Shown here in pieces: positions 24,601 to 33,025 of a DNA stretch of 64,000 nucleotides (position 1 is the first letter of the stretch; every line of letters starts with the position of its first letter). This DNA is from Prevotella jejuni (lineage in GTDB: Bacteria; Bacteroidota; Bacteroidia; Bacteroidales; Bacteroidaceae). The notes beneath the pieces are model-generated. The model did no database searches and was not told where the DNA came from. It saw nothing but the letters and a program-made list of their open reading frames with translations. The stretch lies in NCBI RefSeq assembly GCF_900187995.1, contig NZ_FZNZ01000001.1:62001-126000 (forward strand). Reading direction: 5' to 3'. The translations under genes and the position numbers were made by a program.

Positions 24601-26800
24601 AATCCTTGATAAGGATGGAAAGACAGGTTTCGACTTGGCTATGCAGGCTGCTATGAAACGCAGAGGAATAGAACTCTCAATCACTTCGCCTAAGTCTGTG
24701 TTAGGTTATAAGTCCTTTGCTGTCAATGACTCTAATTATATCTATATTGGACGTGACCGTCGTCTATCTGCTAATCTACGTTTGGAGGCGGCTGACGGAA
24801 CGGGTATGCTCGTCTCTACTGAGGATGATGATACGGCCTCATTGCAGAATGTAACGCTGTCAATGAACCACTTTGAGTTGGGCAGTTTGTTTGCTGTATT
24901 ACCCTTCGCACCGAAGTTGTCGGGTACTCTCGATGGTGATTACCACCTTGTACAGACGGAGAAAGAACTCACAATTTCAAGTGATATGACCATTAAACGG
25001 CTTATTTACGAGAATTGTCCTATGGGAGATGTAGGCACACAGTTCGTTTATATGCCTAAAGGGGACGGTACACACTATGTTGATGGTATTATAACTCAAG
25101 ATGGAAATGAGGTCGGCATCCTCTCAGGAACCTATAAGAATGAGGGAGAAGGAGAGTTAGATGCAACCTTAGAGATGAACAAGTTCCCTTTAAATTACGT
25201 CAATGGCTTTGTTCCTGACCAAATTGTTGGCCTCGAAGGAGTAGGTGAAGGAACGTTGAAGGTAAAGGGTCCGTTGAATAAATTGGATGTTAATGGTGAG
25301 GTTTACCTTGACTCTTCCTACTTGGTGAGTGCTCCCTATGGTATAAAAATGCGTTTCGCAGATGATCCAGTACGGATTAAAGATAGCCACATAGAGTTCG
25401 AGAACTTCGAGATGATAGCTAATAACGGTTCTCCACTTGATATATCAGGGTACTTAGACTTCTCTAATCTTGATAAGATGATGCTTAATGCTGAATTAAA
25501 AGCTAAGGATTTCCAAGTGATAGATGCAAAGAAGAACGCTCGTTCACAGGTATATGGCAAGGCTTTCGTTGACTTTTCTGGTCAGATAAGTGGCTTATTA
25601 AATAACTTGCAGCTTACTGGTAAGCTCAATGTATTGGATAATACAGATGTGTCTTACATAGTGCAAGATGGCACGTTAGCGACCGATGACGAGTTAAACG
25701 ACCTCGTTAAGTTCACTCATTTCAATGATTCAACGAAGCAGATCATCAAGCGTCCTGATATTACAGGGTTCAGTATGGCACTCGTAGTAGACATAGATGA
25801 GCAGGCACATGTGTTCTGTGCGCTAAGTCCTGACCAGTCTAATTATATCGACTTCGTGGGTGGTGGGAACCTTCTTCTTAACTATGACCCTACGAATGGA
25901 GTACAGGTTCGTGGTAGATATACGTTGAGTGATGGTCAAATGAAATATTCTCTCCCAGTGATACCACTCCGTACTTTTACGATAAAGAGCGGAAGTTATC
26001 TTGAGTTCACGGGTGATCCGATGAAGCCAACACTAAATATTACGGCGACAGAGAGCGTAAGGACAAATGTTACAAATAGTTCTGGAGGAGGAAGAATAGT
26101 TGATTTTGAATGTGGAGTGAGCCTGACTCGCCAATTCCCAAAGCCTGGAGTTGAGTTTATCATCACCGCTCCTGACGATCAAGAGATGCAGAATATTCTT
26201 AATACTAAGGGTGTTGAGGAACGTTCTAAACTTGCTGTGACGATGTTAGCATCGGGCATGTATTTCGATGGCGAGAACTCTACCAATCCTAATACAGCGA
26301 TGAGTGGAGCATTAGCAAGCTTCTTGCAGACCCAAGTAAACTCTATCACAGGAAGGGCACTCAACTCTATGGGACTCGACTTAACAGCCAACATGGAGAG
26401 TGCAGCCGATGTGAATGGTAACTTACACACCGACTATACCTTCAAGTTCTCCAAGCGCTTGTGGAATAATCGACTACGAATCATTATGGGTGGACGTGTG
26501 TCAACGGGCGCACAGTTCTCTGAAGAGAATGGAGCCTACTTCGATAACTTCTCTCTCGAATACCGTCTTAATCAGAAGGAAACAAAGTATTTGAAGCTTT
26601 ATTACGAACGTGAGGCATACGATTGGTTAGAAGGTAACTTGTCGGAGTTCGGTGTTGGCATCATGTGGAGGCGTAAGTTGAGTCACTTTAAGGATATTTT
26701 CCGCTCCAAGGACGATACGCCTTTGATTGTACCTAAGCAAGAGAAGCCTAAGAGAGATTCATTAATTAATTTCGTAAATGAGAAGAAACAGAATCAATAA
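21650..26800 (+). CDS. tamB: TamB-like inner-membrane translocation/assembly protein
   Basis: A 1716-residue protein of the AsmA-like/TamB superfamily. It has one N-terminal helix (about residues 12-35, LVAIVFTPVILFLILVALLY), followed by LYCPPVQNWAAKRVATYVSE, as in Bacteroidetes TamB. It continues as a very long beta-groove of repeated amphipathic strands and ends in the DUF490 domain: residues from about 1390 include GQISGLLNNLQLTGKLNVLD, YTLSDGQMKYSLPVIPLRTF and LRIIMGGRVSTG. TamB bridges the periplasm and is linked to outer-membrane protein insertion and phospholipid transport. The first ATG is at 21650; a second at 21668 (MKRSLKWL) gives a more usual N-terminus, and I cannot separate them. 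The final 23 nt overlap the TamA-like lipoprotein gene. Confidence 0.93.
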   Translation: MTNIFNMKRSLKWLVAIVFTPVILFLILVALLYCPPVQNWAAKRVATYVSEKTGMDVSLERVNLSFPLDLQLEGLKMLRPNDSIPNKKDTVADIHRLVADVSLLPLLESKVEVNELTFTKLKTNTVNFIGDLRIRGDLQRLHLVSHGINLIGDSVRINKADIEGGWVDIALGDTVPEDPHKKKPLWRINIDKLNLAKTDIRLHMPGDTMSVRANFNKGMVKGAELLLHDNIYKVANVDWQGGDFSYDKNYVRHAKAGFDAAHIAMEDINLGIDSFLYAAPKIRLRVRTANMKEKSGLIVKDFRGPFSMDSTSINLPNMYVRLPGTELSGRFMMNMNAFADKNPGQISTQLDGFLRLDDLQPFLTSVPKNIYQALPHQRIIVKGQLDGNLRSAIFKQLQLAMPGYFDLTSTGWIADIMSGAGRLRSDLRLKGTASNLRFVSKLLPRNVRKIIALPQGVGINGNIHVRKTLYTGNILLTQGGGRIRLNGAYSTATELYRLSADATSFPVHHFLPKMGLSAFSGTIKMQGRGTDFLSPKSSTNLSLRVRSFRYGKYVLDGLNGDISKHGELLAAHVKSTNRMLAGDFTYKGKVNTRLVDGHLRGWLRRVDLHAMGLMADRYVVSAWTDIDVRSDMKNNHHVSGPLRSFRLMQEGKKKSRLLAAGNFNVRADVRSGALDTHLKGNLSEADLQAFGFVDKHYITSADADITLRSDMKKYYAVSGNVGNLLLSEHRKGKRIPLVEGNFNLDATMRGSQIEGSINGSFPRVDLYQLGVVDKAMSSSFSANTSFAMSGKDDMNVRGLIGNLHVTDQNRTYAPGDVDIDLMSRRDTIHAVLNGGDFRLSTAFNSSVNQLTESGKRIYKIVREQLANRRIDQAAILRHLPTGHFTLRSGRDNLFSNLLAQEGYAFSQADINLTSSPTKGLDGKISIDSLVYNDIHLDSIRADLTSIDGQLNYLLSVKNNPSNTYPYHGYLQGALYEHGLQTHATILDKDGKTGFDLAMQAAMKRRGIELSITSPKSVLGYKSFAVNDSNYIYIGRDRRLSANLRLEAADGTGMLVSTEDDDTASLQNVTLSMNHFELGSLFAVLPFAPKLSGTLDGDYHLVQTEKELTISSDMTIKRLIYENCPMGDVGTQFVYMPKGDGTHYVDGIITQDGNEVGILSGTYKNEGEGELDATLEMNKFPLNYVNGFVPDQIVGLEGVGEGTLKVKGPLNKLDVNGEVYLDSSYLVSAPYGIKMRFADDPVRIKDSHIEFENFEMIANNGSPLDISGYLDFSNLDKMMLNAELKAKDFQVIDAKKNARSQVYGKAFVDFSGQISGLLNNLQLTGKLNVLDNTDVSYIVQDGTLATDDELNDLVKFTHFNDSTKQIIKRPDITGFSMALVVDIDEQAHVFCALSPDQSNYIDFVGGGNLLLNYDPTNGVQVRGRYTLSDGQMKYSLPVIPLRTFTIKSGSYLEFTGDPMKPTLNITATESVRTNVTNSSGGGRIVDFECGVSLTRQFPKPGVEFIITAPDDQEMQNILNTKGVEERSKLAVTMLASGMYFDGENSTNPNTAMSGALASFLQTQVNSITGRALNSMGLDLTANMESAADVNGNLHTDYTFKFSKRLWNNRLRIIMGGRVSTGAQFSEENGAYFDNFSLEYRLNQKETKYLKLYYEREAYDWLEGNLSEFGVGIMWRRKLSHFKDIFRSKDDTPLIVPKQEKPKRDSLINFVNEKKQNQ

Positions 26801-29201
26801 TAGTCTGACAAGCAGAAGAAAGGTTGCCAAAGTACTTTCTTTCATGGCTTTCTTTTCCCTACTTGTAGCCTGTAGTACGACCTCAGCAATCCCTGATGGT
26901 GAACACTTATACACGGGCATGGAGAAGACAAAATACAGTAACTATCAGCCTAACCAACACTTTAATGATGTGAAGGGTGAGTTAGATGTTGTCCTTGCTA
27001 CTAAGCCAAATGCGTCGTGGATGGGCAGTCCCAGCGTGCGTTCTCCTTTCCCTGTTGGTCTGTGGATATGGAATGCTTTCTCACAGGATACGACCTCCTT
27101 CAGTCGATGGTTGGTTCGTGCGTTTGGCTCTACACCTGTGTTAATGAACTCAACAGCCCCCGACTTACATGTCACAGTTGGTGAGAACCTCTTACGCAAA
27201 CGTGGTTATTTCAATGGGAAGATAACCTATGAGAAACTTGCACAGCGTAATCCTAAGAAGATGCGGTTGCAATATTCGGTTGATATGGGGCGTCTGTGGC
27301 TACTTGATAGCATTCGCTATGTTAACTTTCCACCCACGGCAGACAGCTTGATAAGGGCTAATCTCGATAAAGCAATCATTCATAAAGGGGATGCCTTTGA
27401 TGTTTCGACACTCGAACAGGAGCGTAAACGCATCACAGACTTATTCCGTAACAATGGTTACTATTATTATCAGAATAACGATGCGAGCTATCTTGCCGAC
27501 ACAACTCTCACCTATGGCTTAGCTTCCATGCGTCTGCAGATGGCTGACTCAGTAAGTAATAGAGTCTTACGAAAGTGGGATATAGGTACAATCACTATCA
27601 ATCTGCAGCGTCAATTCATGGATTCTCTTTCTCGACAGAGTAGGTTCCGTGATATTATCGTTAATTATAATGGATCGCACAAGCCTCTCCGTCTTCGCAC
27701 AATAACCAATGACTTGAAGATATGGCCTGGTACTGTCTACAACAACGAACTGGTAGAAAAGACCCAGCAACAGCTTAACAGTAGTGGAGTATTTGCTGCA
27801 ACGAACTTTGCTTTTACTCCTCGTGACACGACAGACACGTGTAGTATTCTGGATATGACCATTAATTGTGTCTTTGATAAGCCTTACGACTTTTACATTG
27901 AAGCCTACGGTAAGGGAAAGACCAGTGGTAGATATGGTCCTGAGGCGATTGTTGGTTTGACGAAACGAAATGTCTTTCGTGGTGGTGAGAAGTTCGACTT
28001 ACGTTTACATGGTTCGTATGAATGGTCGGCAAGTAGCGATGATGACGGCAGAGATCGGCTCGGACTGAATAATTATGAGTATGGTGCAGAAGCCAGCCTA
28101 CAGTTCCCTCGACTCGTCAACCCTTTTGCCACACCGCCAAGAAAGCGTTGGGCACGTGAAGAAAGGAAGATTGCTGCAGCTGCAGAAAAGGGACTTGTCT
28201 ATGTTCCTAAGGTCCCTCGTACTTATTACACAACACCATCAACGACCCTCAAAGCCTCTGTTGATGTCTTAAACCGTGCTAAGTATTTTAAGCGGCATGT
28301 AGTGTCTGGGGAGTTGACCTACCAGTGGCAGCCAAACGAACGTAATAGTTATTCGTTCTCTCCATTGACGTTAACATACGAGTATATGCATAATGTGACC
28401 GATCGTTATCTTGAATTGATTGACAGTGTGCCATATCTTGAAGTCTCTTTGGCCGACCAGTTCATCCCTAAGATGCTCTTTCAATATACTTTCATGAGCC
28501 CAGCTCGCTATAAGAGTCCTATCAAGGTATGGACAACAGTTAGTGAAGCGTCAAACATCCTATCTGCTGGTTATGCTGCATTTGGCAGACATTGGAGTGA
28601 AAAAGACAAGAAACTGTTTAAGAACCCATTTGCTCAATTTGTCAAGATAGATGCCAATATGACGAAAGTATGGAGTCTGTCTGAGAAGAGCAGTGTTGCG
28701 GCTCACGTCAATGTTGGTACCTTGTGGGCATACGGAAACAGTCGTTTTGCACCTTATACAGAGCAGTTCTATGTTGGAGGAGCCAATAGTATTCGTGCTT
28801 TCAACGTCCGACAGATTGGACCAGGGCGTTATCGTTCTACGCAACGCCGTCGTTCATACGTCGAGCAGACGGGCGACATCAAGTTTCAATGCAATGTAGA
28901 GTATCGTCCTCATCTTGTGGGTTCACTCTATGGAGCCCTCTTCCTTGATGCAGGTAACGTCTGGACGATGCATTATGACGATGGTAGACCAGAGGGATAC
29001 TTTAGATTCAAGAATGTTCTAAAGGAGATGGCGCTTGGTACAGGAGTCGGAATACGCTACGACCTTGGTTACTTCATGCTTCGTTTGGATTGGGGTGTCG
29101 GCTTACATGTACCTTATGAAACGGGCAAGACTGGCTTCTATAATATTTCAAAGTTCAAGGATGCACAGGCTTTCCACTTAGCCATTGGCTTACCATTCTA
29201 A
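26778..29201 (+). CDS. TamA-like Omp85 outer-membrane lipoprotein (TamL)
   Basis: An 807-residue Omp85-family protein. The N-terminus has a basic stretch and a lipoprotein signal (MAFFSLLVAC, Cys about residue 33), so it is probably lipidated, unlike E. coli TamA. POTRA-like modules follow (about 120-400, with RKRGYFNGKITYEK, RITDLFRNNGYYYY and TQQQLNSSGVFAATNF). A 16-strand barrel occupies about 400-807, containing EQFYVGGANSIRAFNVRQIG (the VGG..SxRG-like substrate-binding motif) and ending in FHLAIGLPF with a terminal Phe. A lipidated TamA partner is known for Bacteroidota as TamL. The start overlaps tamB by 23 nt, so the two are translationally coupled and presumably form one complex. Confidence 0.9.
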   Translation: MRRNRINNSLTSRRKVAKVLSFMAFFSLLVACSTTSAIPDGEHLYTGMEKTKYSNYQPNQHFNDVKGELDVVLATKPNASWMGSPSVRSPFPVGLWIWNAFSQDTTSFSRWLVRAFGSTPVLMNSTAPDLHVTVGENLLRKRGYFNGKITYEKLAQRNPKKMRLQYSVDMGRLWLLDSIRYVNFPPTADSLIRANLDKAIIHKGDAFDVSTLEQERKRITDLFRNNGYYYYQNNDASYLADTTLTYGLASMRLQMADSVSNRVLRKWDIGTITINLQRQFMDSLSRQSRFRDIIVNYNGSHKPLRLRTITNDLKIWPGTVYNNELVEKTQQQLNSSGVFAATNFAFTPRDTTDTCSILDMTINCVFDKPYDFYIEAYGKGKTSGRYGPEAIVGLTKRNVFRGGEKFDLRLHGSYEWSASSDDDGRDRLGLNNYEYGAEASLQFPRLVNPFATPPRKRWAREERKIAAAAEKGLVYVPKVPRTYYTTPSTTLKASVDVLNRAKYFKRHVVSGELTYQWQPNERNSYSFSPLTLTYEYMHNVTDRYLELIDSVPYLEVSLADQFIPKMLFQYTFMSPARYKSPIKVWTTVSEASNILSAGYAAFGRHWSEKDKKLFKNPFAQFVKIDANMTKVWSLSEKSSVAAHVNVGTLWAYGNSRFAPYTEQFYVGGANSIRAFNVRQIGPGRYRSTQRRRSYVEQTGDIKFQCNVEYRPHLVGSLYGALFLDAGNVWTMHYDDGRPEGYFRFKNVLKEMALGTGVGIRYDLGYFMLRLDWGVGLHVPYETGKTGFYNISKFKDAQAFHLAIGLPF

Positions 29202-29221
29202 GCTTACTTGAATATAGACTA

Positions 29222-29252
29222 TCAGCCTCACTACTCTAATTAGTGAGGCTGA
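29222..29252 (+). terminator. Hairpin after the TamA-like gene
   Basis: TCAGCCTCACTA and TAGTGAGGCTGA form a perfect 12-bp stem with a 7-nt loop, 20 nt after the stop codon. The T-run is weak (AATTGTTT). Confidence 0.75.
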
Positions 29253-29960
29253 ATTGTTTATTAGTTCTTTACTATACCTTATTATAATGCTTATAATAAT
29301 TCTCCTTTGTAGTCTTGTAGTATCATGAAAAATTATTACATAGAGTGGAGTTGAACACGCTCTAAATAGGAGTAGAATATCTACTGTAATCAACTTTATA
29401 ACCTACAAGTAGTCAGTCTGTTATAAACTACATTTGAGAACATGCCCTTCTTGCATCAAGAAGAGGCTCTTCTTGGGGTAAGAAGGGCATGTTCTTGAAC
29501 GCAGAAGGGCGTCTTCTTTATACTTAAAGGGCATATACTCCTTCCGTGAAGGACGAAAAATATTGACGAATAGTAGGAGGGTTAAGGAATAGAAGAGGGT
29601 GGGATAGAGTTAAGACGACACCTTTCTCCCTCTATACATCTGTGTCTCTTGATTCATTGAATGTATCTTTCACTTACAAAGTAGCGTAGCGTTTTGTACA
29701 CAGAGAATATCCCTCAGAGGGCTATTTAGATACATATTATCACAGACATGCCCACCATGATTAGCAAAAGTGATCGGTGTGTTTTATCGGTCGTAACGCT
29801 ATTGATGGGTTCTTCTGTGTGCGAATAGGCATCTCTATCATCTATGACTCTGTAGGAGATGAACTATCCAACAACTTTTGCGGACATCTTTATAAGGGCA
29901 AGTTCATAAATCTTCTTGCCTATATAAGTGTTCTTACTCCATGTGTTAAAAGGGCTAAAC
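29253..29960. other. Convergent non-coding gap with repeat copy R3
   Basis: About 700 nt between convergent genes. R3 fills 29324-29690; the rest lacks gene signals. The open frame at 29777-30091 overlaps folA and is not a gene. Confidence 0.55.
29324..29690. repeat. Dispersed intergenic repeat, copy R3 (subfamily B)
   Basis: Opens CATGAAAAATTATTACAT. Perfect 15-bp arms GAACATGCCCTTCTT (29438-29452) and AAGAAGGGCATGTTC (29480-29494) enclose a second small stem (AAGAAGAG/CTCTTCTT). It continues with AAGGACGAAAAATATTGACG and AGAGTTAAGACG, both shared with R4 but not with R1 or R2. Confidence 0.85.
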
Positions 29961-30446
29961 CTATTTTCTTACATAATTTACAAAAGCGTATGCGGGGTTT
30001 TTGTCAGTTGCAGGACGTGACTCACGTGATTCAACAACCCATTTGCCATCGTTATACTCAGGGAAGAACACGTCAGCTTGTGGAGGTGTAGCAGCTATCT
30101 CAGTGAGGTAGAGACGGTCAGCAATAGCGAGTGCTTCCTTGTAAAGACTTGCTCCTCCAATGATGAAAGCTTGTTCTTCTGCACCGATATGGTTTAGTGC
30201 CTCTTCAAGTGAAGAGTAGACATCGCAGTTAGGGAAGTCTGTTTCTGTTCTGCTGAGAACAATGTTTCTGCGGTTAGGCAACGCACCTTTTGGGAGTGAA
30301 TGGAAGGTTTTACGCCCCATGATAACGGTGTGTCCTGTTGTTAATTGCTTGAAACGCTTTAGGTCTTCACTAATGAAATAGACCATATCGTTCTGATATC
30401 CGATAGCACGATTGGCTGCTACTGCTGCGATGATGTTTATTTCCAT
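29961..30446 (-). CDS. folA: Dihydrofolate reductase
   Basis: A 161-residue enzyme reducing dihydrofolate to tetrahydrofolate with NADPH. It shows the family core in order: MEINIIAAVAANRAIGYQND, the TGHTVIMGRKTFHSLP loop, NRRNIVLSR, and EQAFIIGGASLYKEAL (Gly-Gly cofactor loop), then VFFPEYNDGKWVV. The length is the family's usual one. It is the last gene of a minus-strand series with thyA and the RsmF-like methyltransferase. The pairing with thyA is functional: thymidylate synthase produces the dihydrofolate that FolA recycles. The 196-nt gap to thyA contains only short GC-rich stems (for example CCCTC/GAGGG), so a shared transcript is likely but not certain. Confidence 0.97.
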   Translation of the reverse strand: MEINIIAAVAANRAIGYQNDMVYFISEDLKRFKQLTTGHTVIMGRKTFHSLPKGALPNRRNIVLSRTETDFPNCDVYSSLEEALNHIGAEEQAFIIGGASLYKEALAIADRLYLTEIAATPPQADVFFPEYNDGKWVVESRESRPATDKNPAYAFVNYVRK

Positions 30447-30642
30447 AATGGTAATAAGTGTCCTTCTCCATTCCCTCTGAGGGAGGGGTAGTTGCGATAA
30501 GGCTATTTATCGTTGGTGAAGGATATGATGTTCTTGACTAATATAATTTATTATACTGAAAGGTGGAGAGCATAGCTTACTATCAAGTTCCAACTCTTTT
30601 TGTCTACATTCCCTCCTTTTCGGAGGTGTTATGAAATGTTTA

Positions 30643-31437
30643 TTACACTGCAACCACTGCTGGGATATGTGGTAGTGGGTCGTAATCAGTCAGCTCGAAG
30701 TCCTCATACTTAAAGTCAAAGATGTCCTTTACATCAGGGTTAATCTTCATCTTTGGTAGCGGACGTGGCTCACGTGTCAGTTGGAGTTTAGCCTGTTCAA
30801 GATGATTGAGGTAGAGGTGTGTGTCCCCAGTCGTATGTATAAATTCCCCTGCTTCAAGTCCTGTTACCTGCGCCATCATCTGTAGAAGGAGAGCGTATGA
30901 GGCAATGTTAAAAGGTACACCGAGGAAGCTGTCGGCCGAACGCTGATAGAGTTGAAGGGATAGTCTACCGTCGGCAACATAGAACTGGAATAGACAGTGG
31001 CAGGGTGGAAGAGCCATATCGTCAACCTCAGCTGGGTTCCATGCAGTGACCAACATGCGCCTTGAGTTAGGATTACGCCGTATCATGTCTACTACATTCT
31101 TAATCTGATCGATCGTGCCACCCTTATAGTCAGGCCATGAACGCCACTGATGGCCATAGACAGGACCGAGCTCACCATTCTCGTCAGCCCATTCGTTCCA
31201 AATCCTTACACCATGTTCTTGGAGGTAGTGCACATTTGTGTCGCCACGTAAGAACCAGAGTAATTCATAGATAATACTCTTCAAATGAAGCTTCTTGGTT
31301 GTCAGCAGAGGAAAACCATCACGCAAGTCAAAGCGCATCTGATGCCCAAAGATGGACAAGGTTCCTGTTCCTGTTCTATCACCTTTCTGTGTTCCTTCTG
31401 TAAGGATACGGTTGAGGAGGTCTAAGTATTGTTGCAT
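30643..31437 (-). CDS. thyA: Thymidylate synthase
   Basis: A 264-residue enzyme making dTMP from dUMP with methylene-tetrahydrofolate. The catalytic Cys146 lies in [13 protein letters not shown]. Other marks are [18 protein letters not shown], the phosphate-binding [30 protein letters not shown], and the C-terminal [13 protein letters not shown]. Length and spacing match E. coli ThyA residue for residue through the active site. It lies 70 nt after the RsmF-like gene and upstream of folA on the same strand, so the three may form one transcription unit. Confidence 0.98.
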   Translation of the reverse strand: MQQYLDLLNRILTEGTQKGDRTGTGTLSIFGHQMRFDLRDGFPLLTTKKLHLKSIIYELLWFLRGDTNVHYLQEHGVRIWNEWADENGELGPVYGHQWRSWPDYKGGTIDQIKNVVDMIRRNPNSRRMLVTAWNPAEVDDMALPPCHCLFQFYVADGRLSLQLYQRSADSFLGVPFNIASYALLLQMMAQVTGLEAGEFIHTTGDTHLYLNHLEQAKLQLTREPRPLPKMKINPDVKDIFDFKYEDFELTDYDPLPHIPAVVAV

Positions 31438-31507
31438 AATTTGTCTATTTAAGTCTGATATGTTGGGGAGTATATTGTTTTCAAGCGAAGTCTTGTTCTT
31501 TATTTCT

Positions 31508-32911
31508 TTAGATAAGTACCGATGGCTCGTCTGGGATATGTGTACTCTTTATGCGCCATTCTTGTGGGTAAAGGTTGTTAGCACGGTTCCCGAGGTTCTT
31601 TGCAAAGCCTATTGGATAGCCCTTATAAGTAAGGAGGACGATACCACGTGGAGCCTCCGTAGAGAGTGCGACAGCCTCATGGCGAAGATAGGCGATGGCT
31701 GTCTGGTAGTCAACTTCTACACGGTGATAAGCCGACTTGTCCGCAGAGACGGAGAGAGCCAACGTATGATCAGGGATAATGTTCTTACCCTTCAGTGTAC
31801 CTTCTTTCACCCCATGCGAAAGGATGCGGAGGTGTTTGCGGGCATCTGTTAGTGTTTTATTGATGTTAAGCGTAGTCTCCTTTGTAAGTGCTTCATCCTC
31901 AACTCGTTTACGAATGATGGCCATGAAGATTCCTTCTCCACGTGTCTTGCCAGGGATGAAACGGTAGACAGGGAAGTCCCGACCGTCTTTAAGCGGGTTG
32001 CCGATGAGCGATCCCGTTATGTTCCATGCCTTTTCTGTAGGTAGAGAGAGGAGTTCAGCATCATACTCGGTGAGTATCCAAGCTATATTCTCTTCATCCT
32101 CATGTGCATTAAAGGTGCAAGTAGAATAAATAAGGAGCCCCCCCGGCTTCAGATTATCCCATATATCAGCAATGATACTACGCTGTAGTTGCCAGCAGTT
32201 CTCCACATTCTGTGGGCTCCACTCAGCTATTGACTGTGGGTCTTTACGGAACATACCTTCTCCAGAACAGGGCACATCGGCTATGATAACATCAAAGGCA
32301 AGCTTAGACTTCTGGTACTCTCGAGGATAGTTACTTGTGACGATAACATCCTCATGACCATACTTCTGAACATTCTCAGCCAATATCTGTGCTCGTTTTC
32401 CTATCGGTTCGTTAGAGAAAAGGATAGACCCTGCGGGCAAGGAAGCGCGTGCGCAGGTTGTTTTTCCACCTGGTGCAGCACAGAGATCGAGTGCTATAAC
32501 AGGCTGTTTCACGTAGTATTGCAACGCATGAGATAGAAACATTGATGACGCTTCTTGCACATAATAGACCCCAGCATGGAGTAGTGGGTCGAACGTAAAG
32601 TTAGGTCTTGTTCCCAACCAATAGCCTTCCTTACACCAAGGGATTGGTTGAGGGTGAAGCTGTGGATTAACTTTATGCGTATTTTCAGCCAACTTAAAAG
32701 GATTAAGACGGATACTGACAGGAGGCGTGTCTTCCAACCCTTTGAGGAATGTTTGGTACAGGCTATCACCAAAGAGACTGCGGGTGTAATCCGTAAAGGC
32801 GGAAGGAAGAGTTATTGTTCTCCTTTCTATAGCTTCTCCTTCTTGCTCTTCTTGAGAAGAGATACAGGTAGAAGGTGATACTTTGGTAGGTTGGGTCTTA
32901 TCTTTTATCAT
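31508..32911 (-). CDS. RsmF/NSUN-type RNA cytosine-C5 methyltransferase
   Basis: A 467-residue S-adenosylmethionine-dependent methyltransferase of the NOL1/NOP2/Sun family. It shows the SAM-binding [20 protein letters not shown], the motif IV cysteine in [17 protein letters not shown], and the catalytic cysteine in [17 protein letters not shown]. The C-terminal 150 residues resemble the RsmF substrate-binding domain rather than a PUA domain. The E. coli counterpart methylates C1407 of 16S rRNA; the exact target here is not proved. The ATG at 32911 gives a lysine- and glutamate-rich N-terminal extension of about 35 residues before [20 protein letters not shown]. The conserved part begins there, so the true start could be later. 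Confidence 0.9.
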   Translation of the reverse strand: MIKDKTQPTKVSPSTCISSQEEQEGEAIERRTITLPSAFTDYTRSLFGDSLYQTFLKGLEDTPPVSIRLNPFKLAENTHKVNPQLHPQPIPWCKEGYWLGTRPNFTFDPLLHAGVYYVQEASSMFLSHALQYYVKQPVIALDLCAAPGGKTTCARASLPAGSILFSNEPIGKRAQILAENVQKYGHEDVIVTSNYPREYQKSKLAFDVIIADVPCSGEGMFRKDPQSIAEWSPQNVENCWQLQRSIIADIWDNLKPGGLLIYSTCTFNAHEDEENIAWILTEYDAELLSLPTEKAWNITGSLIGNPLKDGRDFPVYRFIPGKTRGEGIFMAIIRKRVEDEALTKETTLNINKTLTDARKHLRILSHGVKEGTLKGKNIIPDHTLALSVSADKSAYHRVEVDYQTAIAYLRHEAVALSTEAPRGIVLLTYKGYPIGFAKNLGNRANNLYPQEWRIKSTHIPDEPSVLI

Positions 32912-33025
32912 ATTATCATGTGCAATAACAAGCTGTTATGAGCTTTTAGAGGAGTAATGCCAAGTTAGCAAATCAGCTGGTAGACAGATGGAATTTGTGG
33001 TAGACAGTCTCCTTCTTAGGATTGG

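Noticed and set aside
29777..30091. A 104-residue plus-strand frame
   Set aside because: Its last third overlaps the antisense of folA; no promoter, signal peptide or known motif.
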